A DNA stretch of 64,000 bases from Tetragonia tetragonoides (GCA_038025085.1 CM076151.1:7941001-8005000), one strand, 5' to 3'. Positions 32,987-43,935 are shown, counted from the stretch's first letter. Notes: generated by a model from the letters alone, not told the origin. A program made the numbers and translations.

Positions 32987-35121
32987 AACATTAACATAAA
33001 TCAATACAATACGACAATAATATCTTGAATTACCCCTTAAAAAACTCTAGAAGCTTCTCCTTGAAGATATCTCCAATCACGCCAACCCAGCTGTAGCTCA
33101 CCGACAACTGGCGACCGTCGATCGGCGTCGCCTAGTCGCTGGTGGGTATTCTCCTCTCCTCTTAACTGTTGTAGTTCTTTTTTCCAGGTAATTTCGTGCA
33201 TTTTCTTGACTTTCTTTGTTTTGGATCTACTTTGTTTGGAGGTGTTCTTGTAGGCTTTTCTTCCAATTGATTGAGGGCTTTTATTTTCCAATTGTATTGT
33301 GAGTATATGTGAAGTAATTTGCTGGCCATGGATGAGCTTGATGATGCTTTGGGTGAACTCATATTTTTTCACTTTGAAGAGCATGATGAAACTTTTATTG
33401 AATTCTTGTCTTCTATGTCTGATCTGGATAATAGTCAAATTTTACCTCATGCTCAAAAGCTTAAAGAGGAAGGAAACTGTTTCTTTAAACCTGGACGTAT
33501 TGATTCTGCTTGTGATGTTTATGTGAAGGCGGTTAAATTACTTTCGTTTATGTCAACTAGTAATATTGAAGAAAAGAAAAGTTGTGGGGAGTTAGTAGTC
33601 ACTCTAAATTTGAATTTGGCGGCTTGTTATCTCAAAACTCATGATTTCATTAGAGCTGGGCAAATATGTTCGATTGTTCTGAAGTATGACTTGAAAAATG
33701 TTAAAGCCCTGTATAGAAGGGCTATTGCTGCTTTGGAGTTGGGTGGGCCACAATTGGATGTCATTGATCTTGATAGAGCTTTTGAGATCGAGCCTAATAA
33801 TCAAGATGTTAAGAAGAAATTGTGGGAGGTAAGGAAAGTGATAGAACTGTCTCATTGTGGGAGTGACATGGATTTAGCATTTGAAAATGATGTTGTCGGG
33901 AAGGATGAGGATACTTTGTGTGATAAGGAAGATGGGGTTCTTAAGAATTCACCAAGTTCTTGTACTGGTGGTTTGGGTGTTGAAAATTATTCTTTTGAAC
34001 CTGTTGTATCGCCCTTACAGCCCCATGAGGTCTCTTCAAGAGGGGATGATGCTAAGTACTCAAACACTACATCCTCTGGTTCTAATCCTATTCATGGTGT
34101 TAAGGAGACCATCTCCCATGAGCCTTTTTCATATTCTTCGGTAGTGAACAATAATCTAGCTGAGCCCAAATTGCGATTTTATAACCGACGAAGGCCGGGC
34201 TCTTATCTCCAGGTCTCTTCTTCTGATTATATCAAGTTATCTAAAGGGAAAGACGTCAGCTATTATCTCCCCAGTCAAGTGTCTGTTTTAAAGGTGCGGA
34301 TTCGTGGTCCAGTCAAGACGTTTGCTAAGGAGCAGTCCAAGGAGCATTATGAGGAGTTAGGCTCCATGGATGTGGATAAGTACTCCAATTCTTCTGGTTT
34401 ATGCAACGATCTTGCTGTCTCCCAACCAAAACAACCACAACATGAGGTTTTTCACTTTTCTGCTGAACGCAAGTTTCACTTGAGGTCTGCCAGATCTTAT
34501 GTTGTTAGGGAGTTTAATGCTTACAAACGACTGCGGACAGGGAGACATGTCTATGCTCGTAAACTCTATGTTGGTCTTAAGAGGAAGCTTGTGTTTTCTT
34601 ACTCAGAGGAATATTGTAGCCCACAGTTGAAGAAAATCGCCCTTAATTCTCCTGGTTCTAGTATTTCTACTGGTTGCTTTTGTGTAGGTGATGTAGGTTC
34701 GCGTTTGCTTCAACGACACTTGGAAGCTGCAAGGGAGGGTTCGAGGAATGGGTTTGATGCTACTGTGATCGCTGATGAAGGGCACGCAGCACTCCACCGT
34801 CCTATAGTGGATTGCTCTTCCGAGGGTCGCTACATTGAAGCTTCAGATGGTCTTACAAGGTTTAGTATCTCACGGGATCCTCAACAACTTTGTGACTCTA
34901 TTGCTCAGGGTTTGGATAGCTGCAGCGATGTGCAAACGGCTGGTAAGGATGGAAGTGCAATGTCTCGAAGTAAGCAGGGCATATTCACAAAGTCCCTGGA
35001 GGTCTTGTTCGAGATGCGCATGGACTAGCAACTAGTGCTAGTTAGAGTTTTACTTTCTTTTAGCTAGTTCATGTTTCCTTGTATTCGCTTTTGTCAAAAA
35101 AAAACAAAAAACATTAACATA
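32987..35121 (+). mobile_element. Retroposed unit: poly-A tail and 12-bp target-site duplication
   Basis: AACATTAACATA is present at 32987-32998 and again at 35110-35121. The enclosed 2.1 kb ends in an A-rich tail (about 35096-35111) directly before the right copy. This is the signature of LINE-driven reverse transcription and insertion. The unit has a leader of about 330 bases, one uninterrupted 566-codon frame and a short 3' UTR; no introns can be detected. It is therefore either a processed copy of a cellular mRNA or a non-autonomous retrotransposon with a coding region. It sits between two identical tRNA-Glu genes and interrupts the kinase-CAP1 order known from Arabidopsis. Confidence 0.75.
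33328..35028 (+). CDS. TPR protein with an unrecognised C-terminal region, probable retrogene
   Basis: A single frame of 566 residues from ATG 33328; the frame continues a little upstream without another ATG. Residues about 40-170 are a three-unit TPR domain of the kind found at the C-terminus of FKBP-type immunophilins: KLKEEGNCFFKPGRIDSAC, then LNLNLAACYLKTHDF, NVKALYRRAIAALELG and DRAFEIEPNNQDVKKKL. This places it near Hsp90-binding TPRs. The remaining 390 residues are Ser-rich, then basic (RSYVVREFNAYKRLRTGRHV), with no domain I recognise and no FKBP domain. The frame is free of stops although the gene is intronless and sits inside a retroposed unit, so it is either young or under selection. 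A functional role is not established. Confidence 0.6.
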   Translation: MDELDDALGELIFFHFEEHDETFIEFLSSMSDLDNSQILPHAQKLKEEGNCFFKPGRIDSACDVYVKAVKLLSFMSTSNIEEKKSCGELVVTLNLNLAACYLKTHDFIRAGQICSIVLKYDLKNVKALYRRAIAALELGGPQLDVIDLDRAFEIEPNNQDVKKKLWEVRKVIELSHCGSDMDLAFENDVVGKDEDTLCDKEDGVLKNSPSSCTGGLGVENYSFEPVVSPLQPHEVSSRGDDAKYSNTTSSGSNPIHGVKETISHEPFSYSSVVNNNLAEPKLRFYNRRRPGSYLQVSSSDYIKLSKGKDVSYYLPSQVSVLKVRIRGPVKTFAKEQSKEHYEELGSMDVDKYSNSSGLCNDLAVSQPKQPQHEVFHFSAERKFHLRSARSYVVREFNAYKRLRTGRHVYARKLYVGLKRKLVFSYSEEYCSPQLKKIALNSPGSSISTGCFCVGDVGSRLLQRHLEAAREGSRNGFDATVIADEGHAALHRPIVDCSSEGRYIEASDGLTRFSISRDPQQLCDSIAQGLDSCSDVQTAGKDGSAMSRSKQGIFTKSLEVLFEMRMD

Positions 35122-35401
35122 GAGAAATTATATTAAAAGTTTAACATAAAACTCATAGACCATATCGTAACAAGTTCAGTGTTTACATCTCGGAAGAAGA
35201 AATATAATTTCTAAGTAGAGCGAAATTTCAAAACAGAAAATAGAGAGTAGATTGAACACATCTTCCATACAATAAGAACTCATAACAAAGTTAAACGTGT
35301 AATTCATGAGTCATATATAGCTCGAATAAAATTAGCTCACTTAGAAGACATAAACAAAGATTAAACAAAAAAGAAGATAAAAAATTAAGCAATTAAAAAA
35401 G

Positions 35402-35474
35402 TTCCGTTGCCGGGACTTGAACCCGGGTCTCTCGGGTGAGAGCCGAGTATCCTAACCACCTAGACTACAACGGA
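35402..35474 (-). tRNA. tRNA-Glu (anticodon CTC), copy 2
   Basis: Identical over the mature 72 bases to 31661-31732, with the same anticodon loop CTCTCAC. A six-T terminator follows on the minus strand. The flanks differ from copy 1. It ends 86 bases before the G-box palindrome and 281 bases before the CAP1 start codon, divergently oriented to CAP1. Confidence 0.97.
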
Positions 35475-35559
35475 TTTGGTGATAATATCTGTCAGCCAAA
35501 TTTATTTATTACTTAAATGTGTTCGACAACACAAAAGCGACCCGCAAAACCTTCTCTAC

Positions 35560-35573
35560 GTGACACGTGTCAC
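35560..35573. promoter_or_regulatory. Perfect 14-bp palindrome with G-box core in the CAP1 promoter
   Basis: GTGACACGTGTCAC is a perfect inverted repeat centred on CACGTG (35564-35569), about 180 bases before the CAP1 ATG. ACACGTGT-type palindromes are high-affinity bZIP/ABRE sites. Its activity here is inferred. Confidence 0.5.
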
Positions 35574-35754
35574 TCAGATTCACACAACAAAACATACATC
35601 CCCACCATTTCCCCTCGTCCAAACACGCCCCCGCCCAAATTATCTGAAAACACATTCCCCTTTTTCCTCCCCTTTCATCTCCACCTTTCGGCGATTGACA
35701 GTTTTTAGAGAGAGAAACCTCAAAACCACCATTTCTAGAGAGAGAAAGGAAACA

Positions 35755-38700
35755 ATGGAGGCGCAGCTAGTGGAAAGGTTAGAGAAAGCGGTGCAACGCT
35801 TAGAGACACTCTCATCATCGTCGTCGTCATTTTCTCTCTCCTCTCGCGACATATCCTTTTCCGGTGAAGATCCAGCGAGTGATCCGGCGATCAAAGCGTT
35901 CGATGATCTAATCGCGAATAATTTGGCTAGGGTTTCGTCTTCAGCTGAGAAGATCGGCGATAAGGTTTTGGAAGCTACGAATGTTCTCTCTCAAGCGTTT
36001 AATGCTTTGCGTGAGCTCCTCGTCAAAGTCAAGCACACTCAGGTTAGGTCTTGTAATTCGTTTCTGACATTCATGAAATTTTGGTTTAATTTGTGGTTAT
36101 TTTTAGGATTATAGAAGATTTGGATGAATTTCGATGTCGAATGTTGAGAACTATTAGAAATGAGGAGAATATATTGTTCGGTGATATATATTTGGACGTA
36201 ATGGCGTAAACCTGGATTTGAGCTGTGTATGTTGATAGTGGATTGGTGTTGAGTTTCTTGATTAGGATCTAGGACTGTATATGTCGTTTTTACTTCGCAA
36301 TTTGATTCGATTTGAGTTAGGTTTTAGTGTTTCTGTTAGAAGAAACCTAGATTTTTGATCTATTGAGATTGTCTGAAGTAATTTGCCACCATTAGAGAAA
36401 GAATCCAGTATAAGACTCGTCGAGTAGATGAGATTCGTGCCAATGTGATCTAAATTATTTTGCATTGCGAGCTTGACGGTTTGTATGAAATTGAATTAGG
36501 TTGAAAATACTATATCCGATAGGGCGATAGTGACATTTTAGAATGTGATGAATGAACAGTTCAGTGTGGCACAGTTCAGTGGGTTCTGGTTGATTGTGAT
36601 ATGTAAATGTGTGTTACTCGGGCTCTTCATCCCACAAGAATATTTCCGTGGATTCTTGGATATGACACTTAGACACACTAAACTAAATCAAAATCAGATA
36701 GATTCTTGTGGAGATAGATGTGTCAAATGCTTGGGTCAATATAATTTTAGTTACCTGATCCTTGTGTACAATCACTAGCAACATAGGTTAATGGTATGCG
36801 GTCCCCTAGAGTTTTCACATCTTATGTTGAGATTTGAAAATGTATTGCTCTTCATCTAAAATTCTCTGTTTAGTGGTAAGTTGTCTTTTGAGTTAGGTAG
36901 TTAAGGTCCCTACTGGCCAAGCCTAAAGTAACTTGATAAGTAGATTTGAAAGGACTAGTATAAACTTATGTTACTGCTAGAGACTGTTCAATTCTCAAAA
37001 CATGTTTATTTTTTGCAGAAGCCTGACATGGCGGGGTTGGGTGAGTTTCTAAAGCCATTGAATGAAGTGATTGTGAAAGCTAGTGCATTGACTGAAGGGA
37101 GACGTTCTGATTTTTTCAACCATCAGAAAAGTGTTTCTGACAGTCTTTCAGCCCTAGCATGGATAGCATATACAGGCAAAGACTGCGGTGAGTTTTTGTT
37201 CCACCCTTCTCTGTCCTCTTAGCTCTCAAGATAATTTTCAGTTTTATTCTTCTTTGATTGCCTAATACTTACCATTATCTTGTAGGTATGAGCCTTCCTA
37301 TTGCACATGTGGAAGAAAGTTGGCAAATGGCTGAATTTTACAACAACAAGGTATTACACGGGTTTCTTCTTAATTGATGAAAGCAGGATAGGATCTTATA
37401 GAATAGCATCCAGCTTTTGTTATTAGATGGATGTCTTCTCCGCGCACATATCATGAAATTGTGCTGAGAGAGTCCCTTGTTAATGTTGGTTAATGAAACT
37501 TACATTACTAATTGCAACACCTTGTAGTTTACCCTACCTTGTTGTTTCGGGGAGTGAATACGAAAGTAAGATGCTTAAAAGAACTGAAGTATGCTGGTTT
37601 GTAATTTCATTTTCTCAGTGTTTCTTCTTTTTGCCTCGAACTTCCTCTTTTCTCACTTCTGCTTTACATTTTTGATGTTACAAAAGAGTCCTTTTCGTTT
37701 CAAACAAGTTTATCCTTAATATGTGCATATTGTGTAGCTTCTTAGACCCTGTCTGCTGTCAGTTTGTCTTAACTGAATGTAATTGGTAAGTGCTCAATAG
37801 TTTTAGCACCAGAATTCTGTCTTTAGTTTTTAGACCCTTAGTGCACTACTAGTCTCCATTTGTTCGAGTGGCTGATGCTCCTCAACCTACGATGTACTTC
37901 AAGTGGTCAATTCAGTATGCTGCATAATGAACTTCCTTTAACTCTTCTATGGTTAGTGTTTTTTTTCTTCTGCTCTCTTTTGATAGGGGCAAACTATACT
38001 GGACATTTCGTCATATCTAGTTTAGAATGAGTTCTAGATATCTCTGTTAGTCCTTGTTGGTGATTAACAAATCCTTTTCGGCTGGTTCTTTTGACTCTGA
38101 GTAAGCAGTTACTTGTGCCTTATTTTTGTCCCTTATAGAGATGGATTCTACATGATATATTTTTGGGGTTGTTAATTAATCAACCCAGGTAGGTCTTAAG
38201 ATTACTTGCTTTCCATTTGAGTTGTGTCGTTTCTTTCTTACCGCAGTCCGCAGCAATAACTTTGGTACTTCTCATGGCTAAAATTCTGTACTCTAGCTGT
38301 TATTATTATGCTTCTTTGATCATGTCACAAGACTCACAACGTGGTTGTCCATGTTGAGAATTGATGTGTGAGGATATAGTTTCTGGCGAAATTCTTTTTG
38401 AGCGCATATTTAGTTTAAGCGTTTTTGATGTTAAGGAAGTCTGTCTTGCGTCTCTGCTAGCATAAGAGAGCATTTAGGTGTGCTACATGTAATCATTATT
38501 TGTATCTCCTCATTGAAGAGGTTTATAGGTGATTTATCTTTCACACAGAGTGATGCTTCTTGAAAAGGAGAATTATTTGAATTTTGAGACAGAAGTGTAA
38601 ACTCTGATGCTTGTATAGCATTAGCATCCTGGCTGGGGTGGTCAACCTGTGAATTATAGTTAGGCTTATTTCAGCAGCATTAAACAGGTTGTGCAGTACA

Positions 38701-41700
38701 AAAATGCTTTATTATTGTTATCTTCTATGCTTCCAGAGTTATCAAATGTTTCTTCATTGCTCAGGTTCTGGTAGAGTACAAAAATAAGGACCCCAATCAC
38801 GTGGAGTGGGCCAAGGCTATGAAGGAACTCTATTTACCAGGATTGAGGAACTATGTGAAGAGCTTCTATCCACTAGGACCAGTTTGGGGTACCAGTGGCA
38901 AAGCAAATGTCTCTGCTACACCTAAAGGACCTGGACCAGCTGCCCCTGCTGCACCACCTCCACCTCCTGCTTCACTGTTCAGTACTGATTCTCCTAAACC
39001 TTCTTCATCAAAGCCCAAGGAAGGGATGGCTGCTCTCTTTAATGAAATCAGCTCCAGCAATCTTACATCAGGTAGTTACCGGAAATGCCTTTTCACATTT
39101 CCTTTGCATAATATCCTTATTTATAGCTAATGCTTCTGTTTTCCTTAGGTCTGAAAAAGGTGACGGATGATATGAAGACGAAGAACCGTTCTGATCGTAG
39201 TGGTGTTGTTCCTGTTGTTGAAAAGGAGGCACGCGTTAATACACCAGCATTTTCTAAAACAGGACCTCCCAAGCTGGAGCTTCAGATGGGCCGTAAGTGA
39301 GTATCATGCTGCTGGTATTTAGTAAACAAGTTAAGTCTATTAAGGATTTAAGCACTGATAGGCTGCTGTTTTCTGTGCTATTGGGTAGGTGGGTTGTCGA
39401 AAATCAGATTGGGAAGAAGAACTTAGTGATTGATGACTGTGATTCGAAACAGTCGGTTTATGTTTTTGGGTGTAAAGATTCTGTTTTGCAGATACAAGGT
39501 TTGTATTCTAATTGGAGAATAATTCACGTGTTTAACTTGTTTTCATTTCAGAAGACTTCTGATATCTCTTAGTTAATGTTATTTAACTTCCATTTTTATA
39601 TTGTTTTTGCAGGTAAAGTTAACAATATAACTATTGATAAGTGCACAAAGATGGGAGTTTTATTCAAGGTCAGTATGAAAGATTTTCATGAGAAAGTTAA
39701 CATTACTTGCTCACAATGTCTTTTATGTCATAGTATATTATGCTGGGTTTGTGGGTCTATCGGGAATAGCCTCTCTTCTAGGCGACTAGTAAGGGGTAAG
39801 GATGCGTACAAATGGACCTCCCTAGACCCTGCCTTCGGTGAAATATACTGGGTTGTATATTATGCTGGGTTTGCTTATGCAACTGATGATTTTTAATACA
39901 GGATGTTGTGGCAGCGTGTGAGGTTGTGAACTGCAGCAGTGTTGAAGTGCAGTGCCAGGTACTGTTCTTAAAGCAAAATAAAATGGATTGCCTACACGTT
40001 ACTAGCATTCATCACAAATTCACAACTGTAGCTTGAATACTGCTCTGAGGTAAGCTGGTTTTGGGATGCAGGGTTCAGCTCCAACAATTTCTGTGGACAA
40101 TACATCAGGATGCCAGCTATATTTGAGCCCAGATTCTTTAGAGACATCCATAACAACAGCCAAGTCAAGTGAGATCAATGTGATGGTACCCGCTGCTGAA
40201 GCTGGTGGTGATTGGGTATGTAACGTGATTTGTTTACTTGACTAGTTTGGCTGTGATTCTTTGTGAAGTACCCCACCTTATTTCGATTTCTTGCTTTTTG
40301 ACTGTTACATACCTCTTGATACAGCTAGTAGCGTTTTTGCTTTTTTTTTTGGGAGGGGGGAGGGGGGGGGGGGTTGAGCCGGGGGGTGGGATGGGGCTGC
40401 TGTTGGAAAAAGGAGAAACAAATATCCTTATGGTTGATAGAGGAAAACAAGGAAAGCCAAAGCCACCTAATTCGTGTCAGGATGATCAGAAGGAAATCCT
40501 GTTTGTGCAGTAAACAAACTTGGGAACCTCTTTTTTTTTTTTTTTGGGTGGGTGGGTGGGAGTGGGGCAGCAGTAGAGATGCTTAAAAACAGCATTAGCA
40601 TTGAAAAACCAGGTTCTGCAGAGCTAAACCTAATAAAATAAGTACTACCTATGACACACTCCTTAAAAGTATCATTGTCTAGTTGACATACATGTTTGCG
40701 CTTTGTTCCACTAGAGTCGCCCACTAGAGTCGCAACTCTAGCCTGCAAAAACAATAGTATGATACACATTAGATTTACGAGAAGGTTATCCTTTTCTTCA
40801 AGGTTGTGTGCTGTAAGGAAGGTGATCTCATGGACTGAACCTAATGTTAGAAGAACAAGGTTAACTTTGACTAAGAGAATCATGAACTAGGGATTCACAT
40901 TTTGCCGAGAAGGTGTAAGACTCTTGAGAGGAAGAGTGGGGAGAGTATGCCTATGCTGCAAGCTGTAAGGGTTGTTTTCCATATCCAGAGGACTAATTGT
41001 GGTAGTATCTGAATCACTAGGAGACCGAGAACCACAATTAAACTCAGCTACACTTGAATGGATCAACTCGACAGAGATTGGCACCAAAACACTATCACCT
41101 CTATCATAAAGTCTCTACCTCTTGCAATCAGACATAGTAGGATGGGTGGAATTCACATAATCTATTGATCCTAGAGCCCTATTAGTAATAGTTCAAGATC
41201 CACATTCATATATGCTACACCAATTATCTTTGGGACTTTCAGAGTCTCATCGTGATGCTGAGAGCCACTTTTTCCCATAGGACTTTACTCCGATGAGGCT
41301 TTTAGAATATTGTCCTCTATCTCCCCAACAACTTGAGGCTAGTGTTAATAAATGGATGTACTATTACTCAGATGAGGCTAGTGTTAATAAATGGATGTAC
41401 TAGTGAGACATTTCCAGCTGCTTCATAAACCACTAAATGAATACTTATAATGAGGGGTGTTTCCTACAGAGCCAATACGAGCCTTAGCTTACCAGGCTGA
41501 AGGCTCTACTTGTAGCATTTTTTTCACAGCTCAGTTTGCTTTTTCTTTGACAGGGAGCTCAGCTCAGTAAGACTAAGTCTCTTGCTGAGCCGTAACCTGT
41601 CTCTCTGGTTTGGCTTAGTTACAAACATCTCTTGATTTATCAAGTCCACTTAATGATATACTGCTTAGAAAAGCGGCAACTGGAGAAATATGATTTATTT

Positions 41701-42228
41701 ACCACGAGGAACACATAGAGGCGTTTGTGGTCTTTGACTGCAATCTGTAACTCCTATTAGCTGTCTGCTTAGAAATGATTAGATAATAAACGATCATGGA
41801 TACTTTGCTTTCATAAAATTTTGTTTCTACAATTAAGCATTTGGTGGCTTCCTGTCTGCTGGTTGTATGCTTTAAACTCAAACGTGGATGATCTCAGTTA
41901 GACTAATGAGTCATAACTCTACTTAAGATGTTGTGTCAACAACCCCTTATACAGAGGATGCTTCCTCCAAGGCTAGTGAATTCTTCCTGGTTAAAGAAAT
42001 GTATTTATCGACTGGATTTTGTGATGTATTAAAAAACACTCGGTAATTTGTAGAAGGAGCTTATTGTGAAATTTGTTTTTCAATCATTGGTGTTAAGATC
42101 TTGTTCTTGATGAAGGTTCTGGGTTGGTTTTTCTTATGTAGGGAGAGCATGCTCTGCCGCAGCAGTATGTTCACACGTACAAAGATGGTCAATTTGTGAC
42201 CACTCCTGTTTCTCACTCTGGCGCCTAA
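35755..42228 (+). CDS. CAP1: Cyclase-associated protein 1 (actin regulator)
   Basis: Ten exons: 35755-36042, 37019-37187, 37286-37350, 38765-39071, 39149-39296, 39389-39498, 39613-39668, 39902-39958, 40072-40215 and 42142-42228. All joins keep frame and give 476 residues, which I recall as the Arabidopsis length. The N-terminal helical domain (to about 220) includes EGRRSDFFNHQKSVSDSLSA and YLPGLRNYVKSFYPLGPVW. A proline-rich linker (about 227-243) follows, then the C-terminal beta-helix CARP domain from about 320 (KQSVYVFGCKDSVLQIQGKV, then NNITIDKCTK) to the conserved end TTPVSHSGA. CAP binds ADP-G-actin, speeds nucleotide exchange and, with ADF/cofilin, drives actin turnover in the cytoplasm. 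Introns 3 and 9 are long; intron 7 carries a SINE and intron 9 G-rich tracts. Confidence 0.97.
39733..39873 (+). mobile_element. 5'-truncated Au-type SINE with perfect 19-bp duplication, CAP1 intron 7
   Basis: GTATATTATGCTGGGTTTG occurs at 39733-39751 and 39855-39873. The 103 bases between carry Au-SINE landmarks: GGGAATAGCCTCTCT, GGGGTAAGGATGCGTACA, CCTCCCTAGACCCTG and the end TATACTGGGTT. The perfect duplication indicates a recent insertion. Confidence 0.9.
40340..40400 (+). repeat. G-rich tract in CAP1 intron 9
   Basis: A T-run is followed by long G-runs broken by single A, TT, CC and T bases, then TGCTGTTGG. It resembles the tract at 40531-40575 in layout (T-run, G-blocks, CTGCTG or CAGCAG), as if the two were related. 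Confidence 0.7.
40546..40560 (+). other. Canonical G-quadruplex motif
   Basis: GGGTGGGTGGGTGGG, four G3 blocks with single-T loops, stands right after a 15-base T-run in CAP1 intron 9. Such loops are known to give very stable parallel quadruplexes. It is on the coding strand, so it would also be in the pre-mRNA. Confidence 0.8.
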
Positions 42229-43335
42229 ACCGAAGAATCTTCACGTGCGGATTTAGGTTTTCCTTGAATTCATCTTATTAAATTTTTTCCCTTGTCAGGC
42301 TAAGAAGTCACTTTCTTTGGCACTTCTGGCCCATTTTGGTTAAGTTACTGTTTGGCTTATAAATACAAAGGGCTTTCTATTTGGTGTTCCTTTTCTTTTG
42401 CATTCTTTTATTTATCTGGTTGTTGTAATATGCCGTATGCGGGTAAGTTTGTTGATTTGTATTGGTGTGTTGTGATATCGCAAACGCCATCCTGCAAGAA
42501 CTTAACAGTTTTGTAATAGTTGTTCTATGCCACAGCTATGAATCGTGTTCCTTGTTTTTGATGAGACAATACTGTTTACTTGTAATTCTCTGCCTACTCT
42601 CTCTTTCTCTCTCTCCCCAATCCCCCCTTTTAGTCATGAAGATCACCTGTGTGCACATCTTGTGGAGTACCGCTTAAAAGTAGGTTGAGGATTGAAGCTG
42701 TGTGACACCTTCCAAAAAGTAAAAGAGGGAAATCAAACAGAAGGTGCAGGAAATCACTAATCAGGTATGCTTCGGCCTTTTCTGATCTTTTGAAGGGTGG
42801 CTACTAGCTTATCATCTAGAAGGTCCCCTAATCTAAGTGGTAAGTGACGCTGGTCTCCATTTTCCACTTGAGCAGTACTTGAGATGAAGTTTATGCACAT
42901 ATGAGAAGAGGGGAAGTTGTAAATTGTAAATGTAATTAAAACGTGTAATTTGTGGCCCATTTTCTCTTTTTGAATGGAAGTTACAATGTGAAATCACCTC
43001 ATCTAACTCTAGGTAGGTCCGAGAATATACAATTCTCGGTCTTTGGTGGCTGTAGCCTGTAGTAAATTCTGTGTTAATTTGGTCAATTTTTACCCCCTTT
43101 GAGAGACTTCATTGTTTATAGGAGGAGATTAGTAGGTGCCAAAAGGAAGGGGGAAGTTTCCTACTCTTAAAACGAAGTATGAAAGACCTGTTTGGCCTGA
43201 TTTTTGTACCAGAAGGGCATAAGCTTTGAGAGTATAATAAGAAACTTGACTTCACTGACAGCTTGTGTCAATTCTGCTCCTAAATACTGGTGGGTGTTGT
43301 CAGTGTTATTATTTGTGCAATTGTGCTGAATATAA
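42229..43335. other. CAP1 3' region and spacer
   Basis: Probable 3' UTR followed by a CT-rich microsatellite (about 42597-42616) and ordinary AT-rich DNA. No gene was recognised. Confidence 0.5.
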
Positions 43336-43519
43336 TAACAAAAGGGTGTTACTAAATACCGCCCCTAAATTACTATCTACCGCCTCCCCAAATTCCAATT
43401 TTGCCCTTTTTTAAATTTTCACTCATCCTCTCCCTCTCTAACTCTCACACCAATTCTCCCTCTCTACCACCCACTCTCATACCCAATCTTCATCAACATT
43501 CACTCAAGCAACGGCCGCG

Positions 43520-43563
43520 GATGTCTGCCGGCGATCAGGAAGTGCCGTCGACGGTGGCGGAGG
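43520..43563 (+). pseudogene. Possible captured first exon in the left arm
   Basis: ATG at 43520 opens MSAGDQEVPSTVAE and ends at an AG|GTAAAT donor-like site, after a leader CATTCACTCAAGCAACGG and a GCGG-rich context unlike the AT-rich surroundings. The right arm carries the same piece, reversed and with a small deletion, at about 46180-46222. It looks like the promoter-proximal part of a host gene caught by the element; the source gene is not recognised. Confidence 0.35.
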
Positions 43564-43592
43564 TAAATTTTTTTTTTGCTCATTTTTTTTGC

Positions 43593-43817
43593 ACGGTCGT
43601 CTGCGATTTCAGACTAACCCATGGGTGAGTCGTCTGTGATTTCAGACTCACCCATGGGTGAGTCGTCTGCGATTTCCGATTCACCCTTGGGTGAGTCGTC
43701 TGCGATTTCAGACTCACCCTTGGGTGAGTCGAGATCGACAGACGACTGACCCTTGGGTGAGTCGGAAATCGCAGACGACTCACCCATGGGTGAGTCGGAA
43801 ATTTCAGACGACTGTGC
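43593..43817. repeat. Nested palindrome array, left arm
   Basis: About seven units of roughly 32 bases are built on GACTCACCCATGGGTGAGTC or the TTGGG variant, each itself a palindrome, joined by GTCTGCGATTTC. Units in the first half read one way; after CGAGATCGACAGACGAC they read the other way (GAAATCGCAGACGAC). The whole array is thus an inverted repeat of palindromes. Confidence 0.9.
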
Positions 43818-43828
43818 AAAAAAAATAT

Positions 43829-43865
43829 TATTATTATTATTTATTATTATTATTATTATTATTTA

Positions 43866-43909
<44 letters not shown>

Positions 43910-43935
43910 TATTGTTATTATTATTATTATTATTA
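43829..43935. repeat. (ATT)n microsatellite, left arm
   Basis: About 107 bases of TAT/ATT triplets with a few TTTA or TTGT interruptions. Related tracts of ATA triplets stand at 44088-44190 and 45751-45925. Confidence 0.95.

Noticed and set aside
33319..33327. Extension of the TPR frame upstream of 33328
   Set aside because: It begins at TTG and CTG codons, not ATG. MDELDD from 33328 is the first plausible start.
33037..33438. Minus-strand frame opposite the TPR gene start
   Set aside because: No similarity; it overlaps the leader of the retroposed unit and the real coding frame on the other strand.
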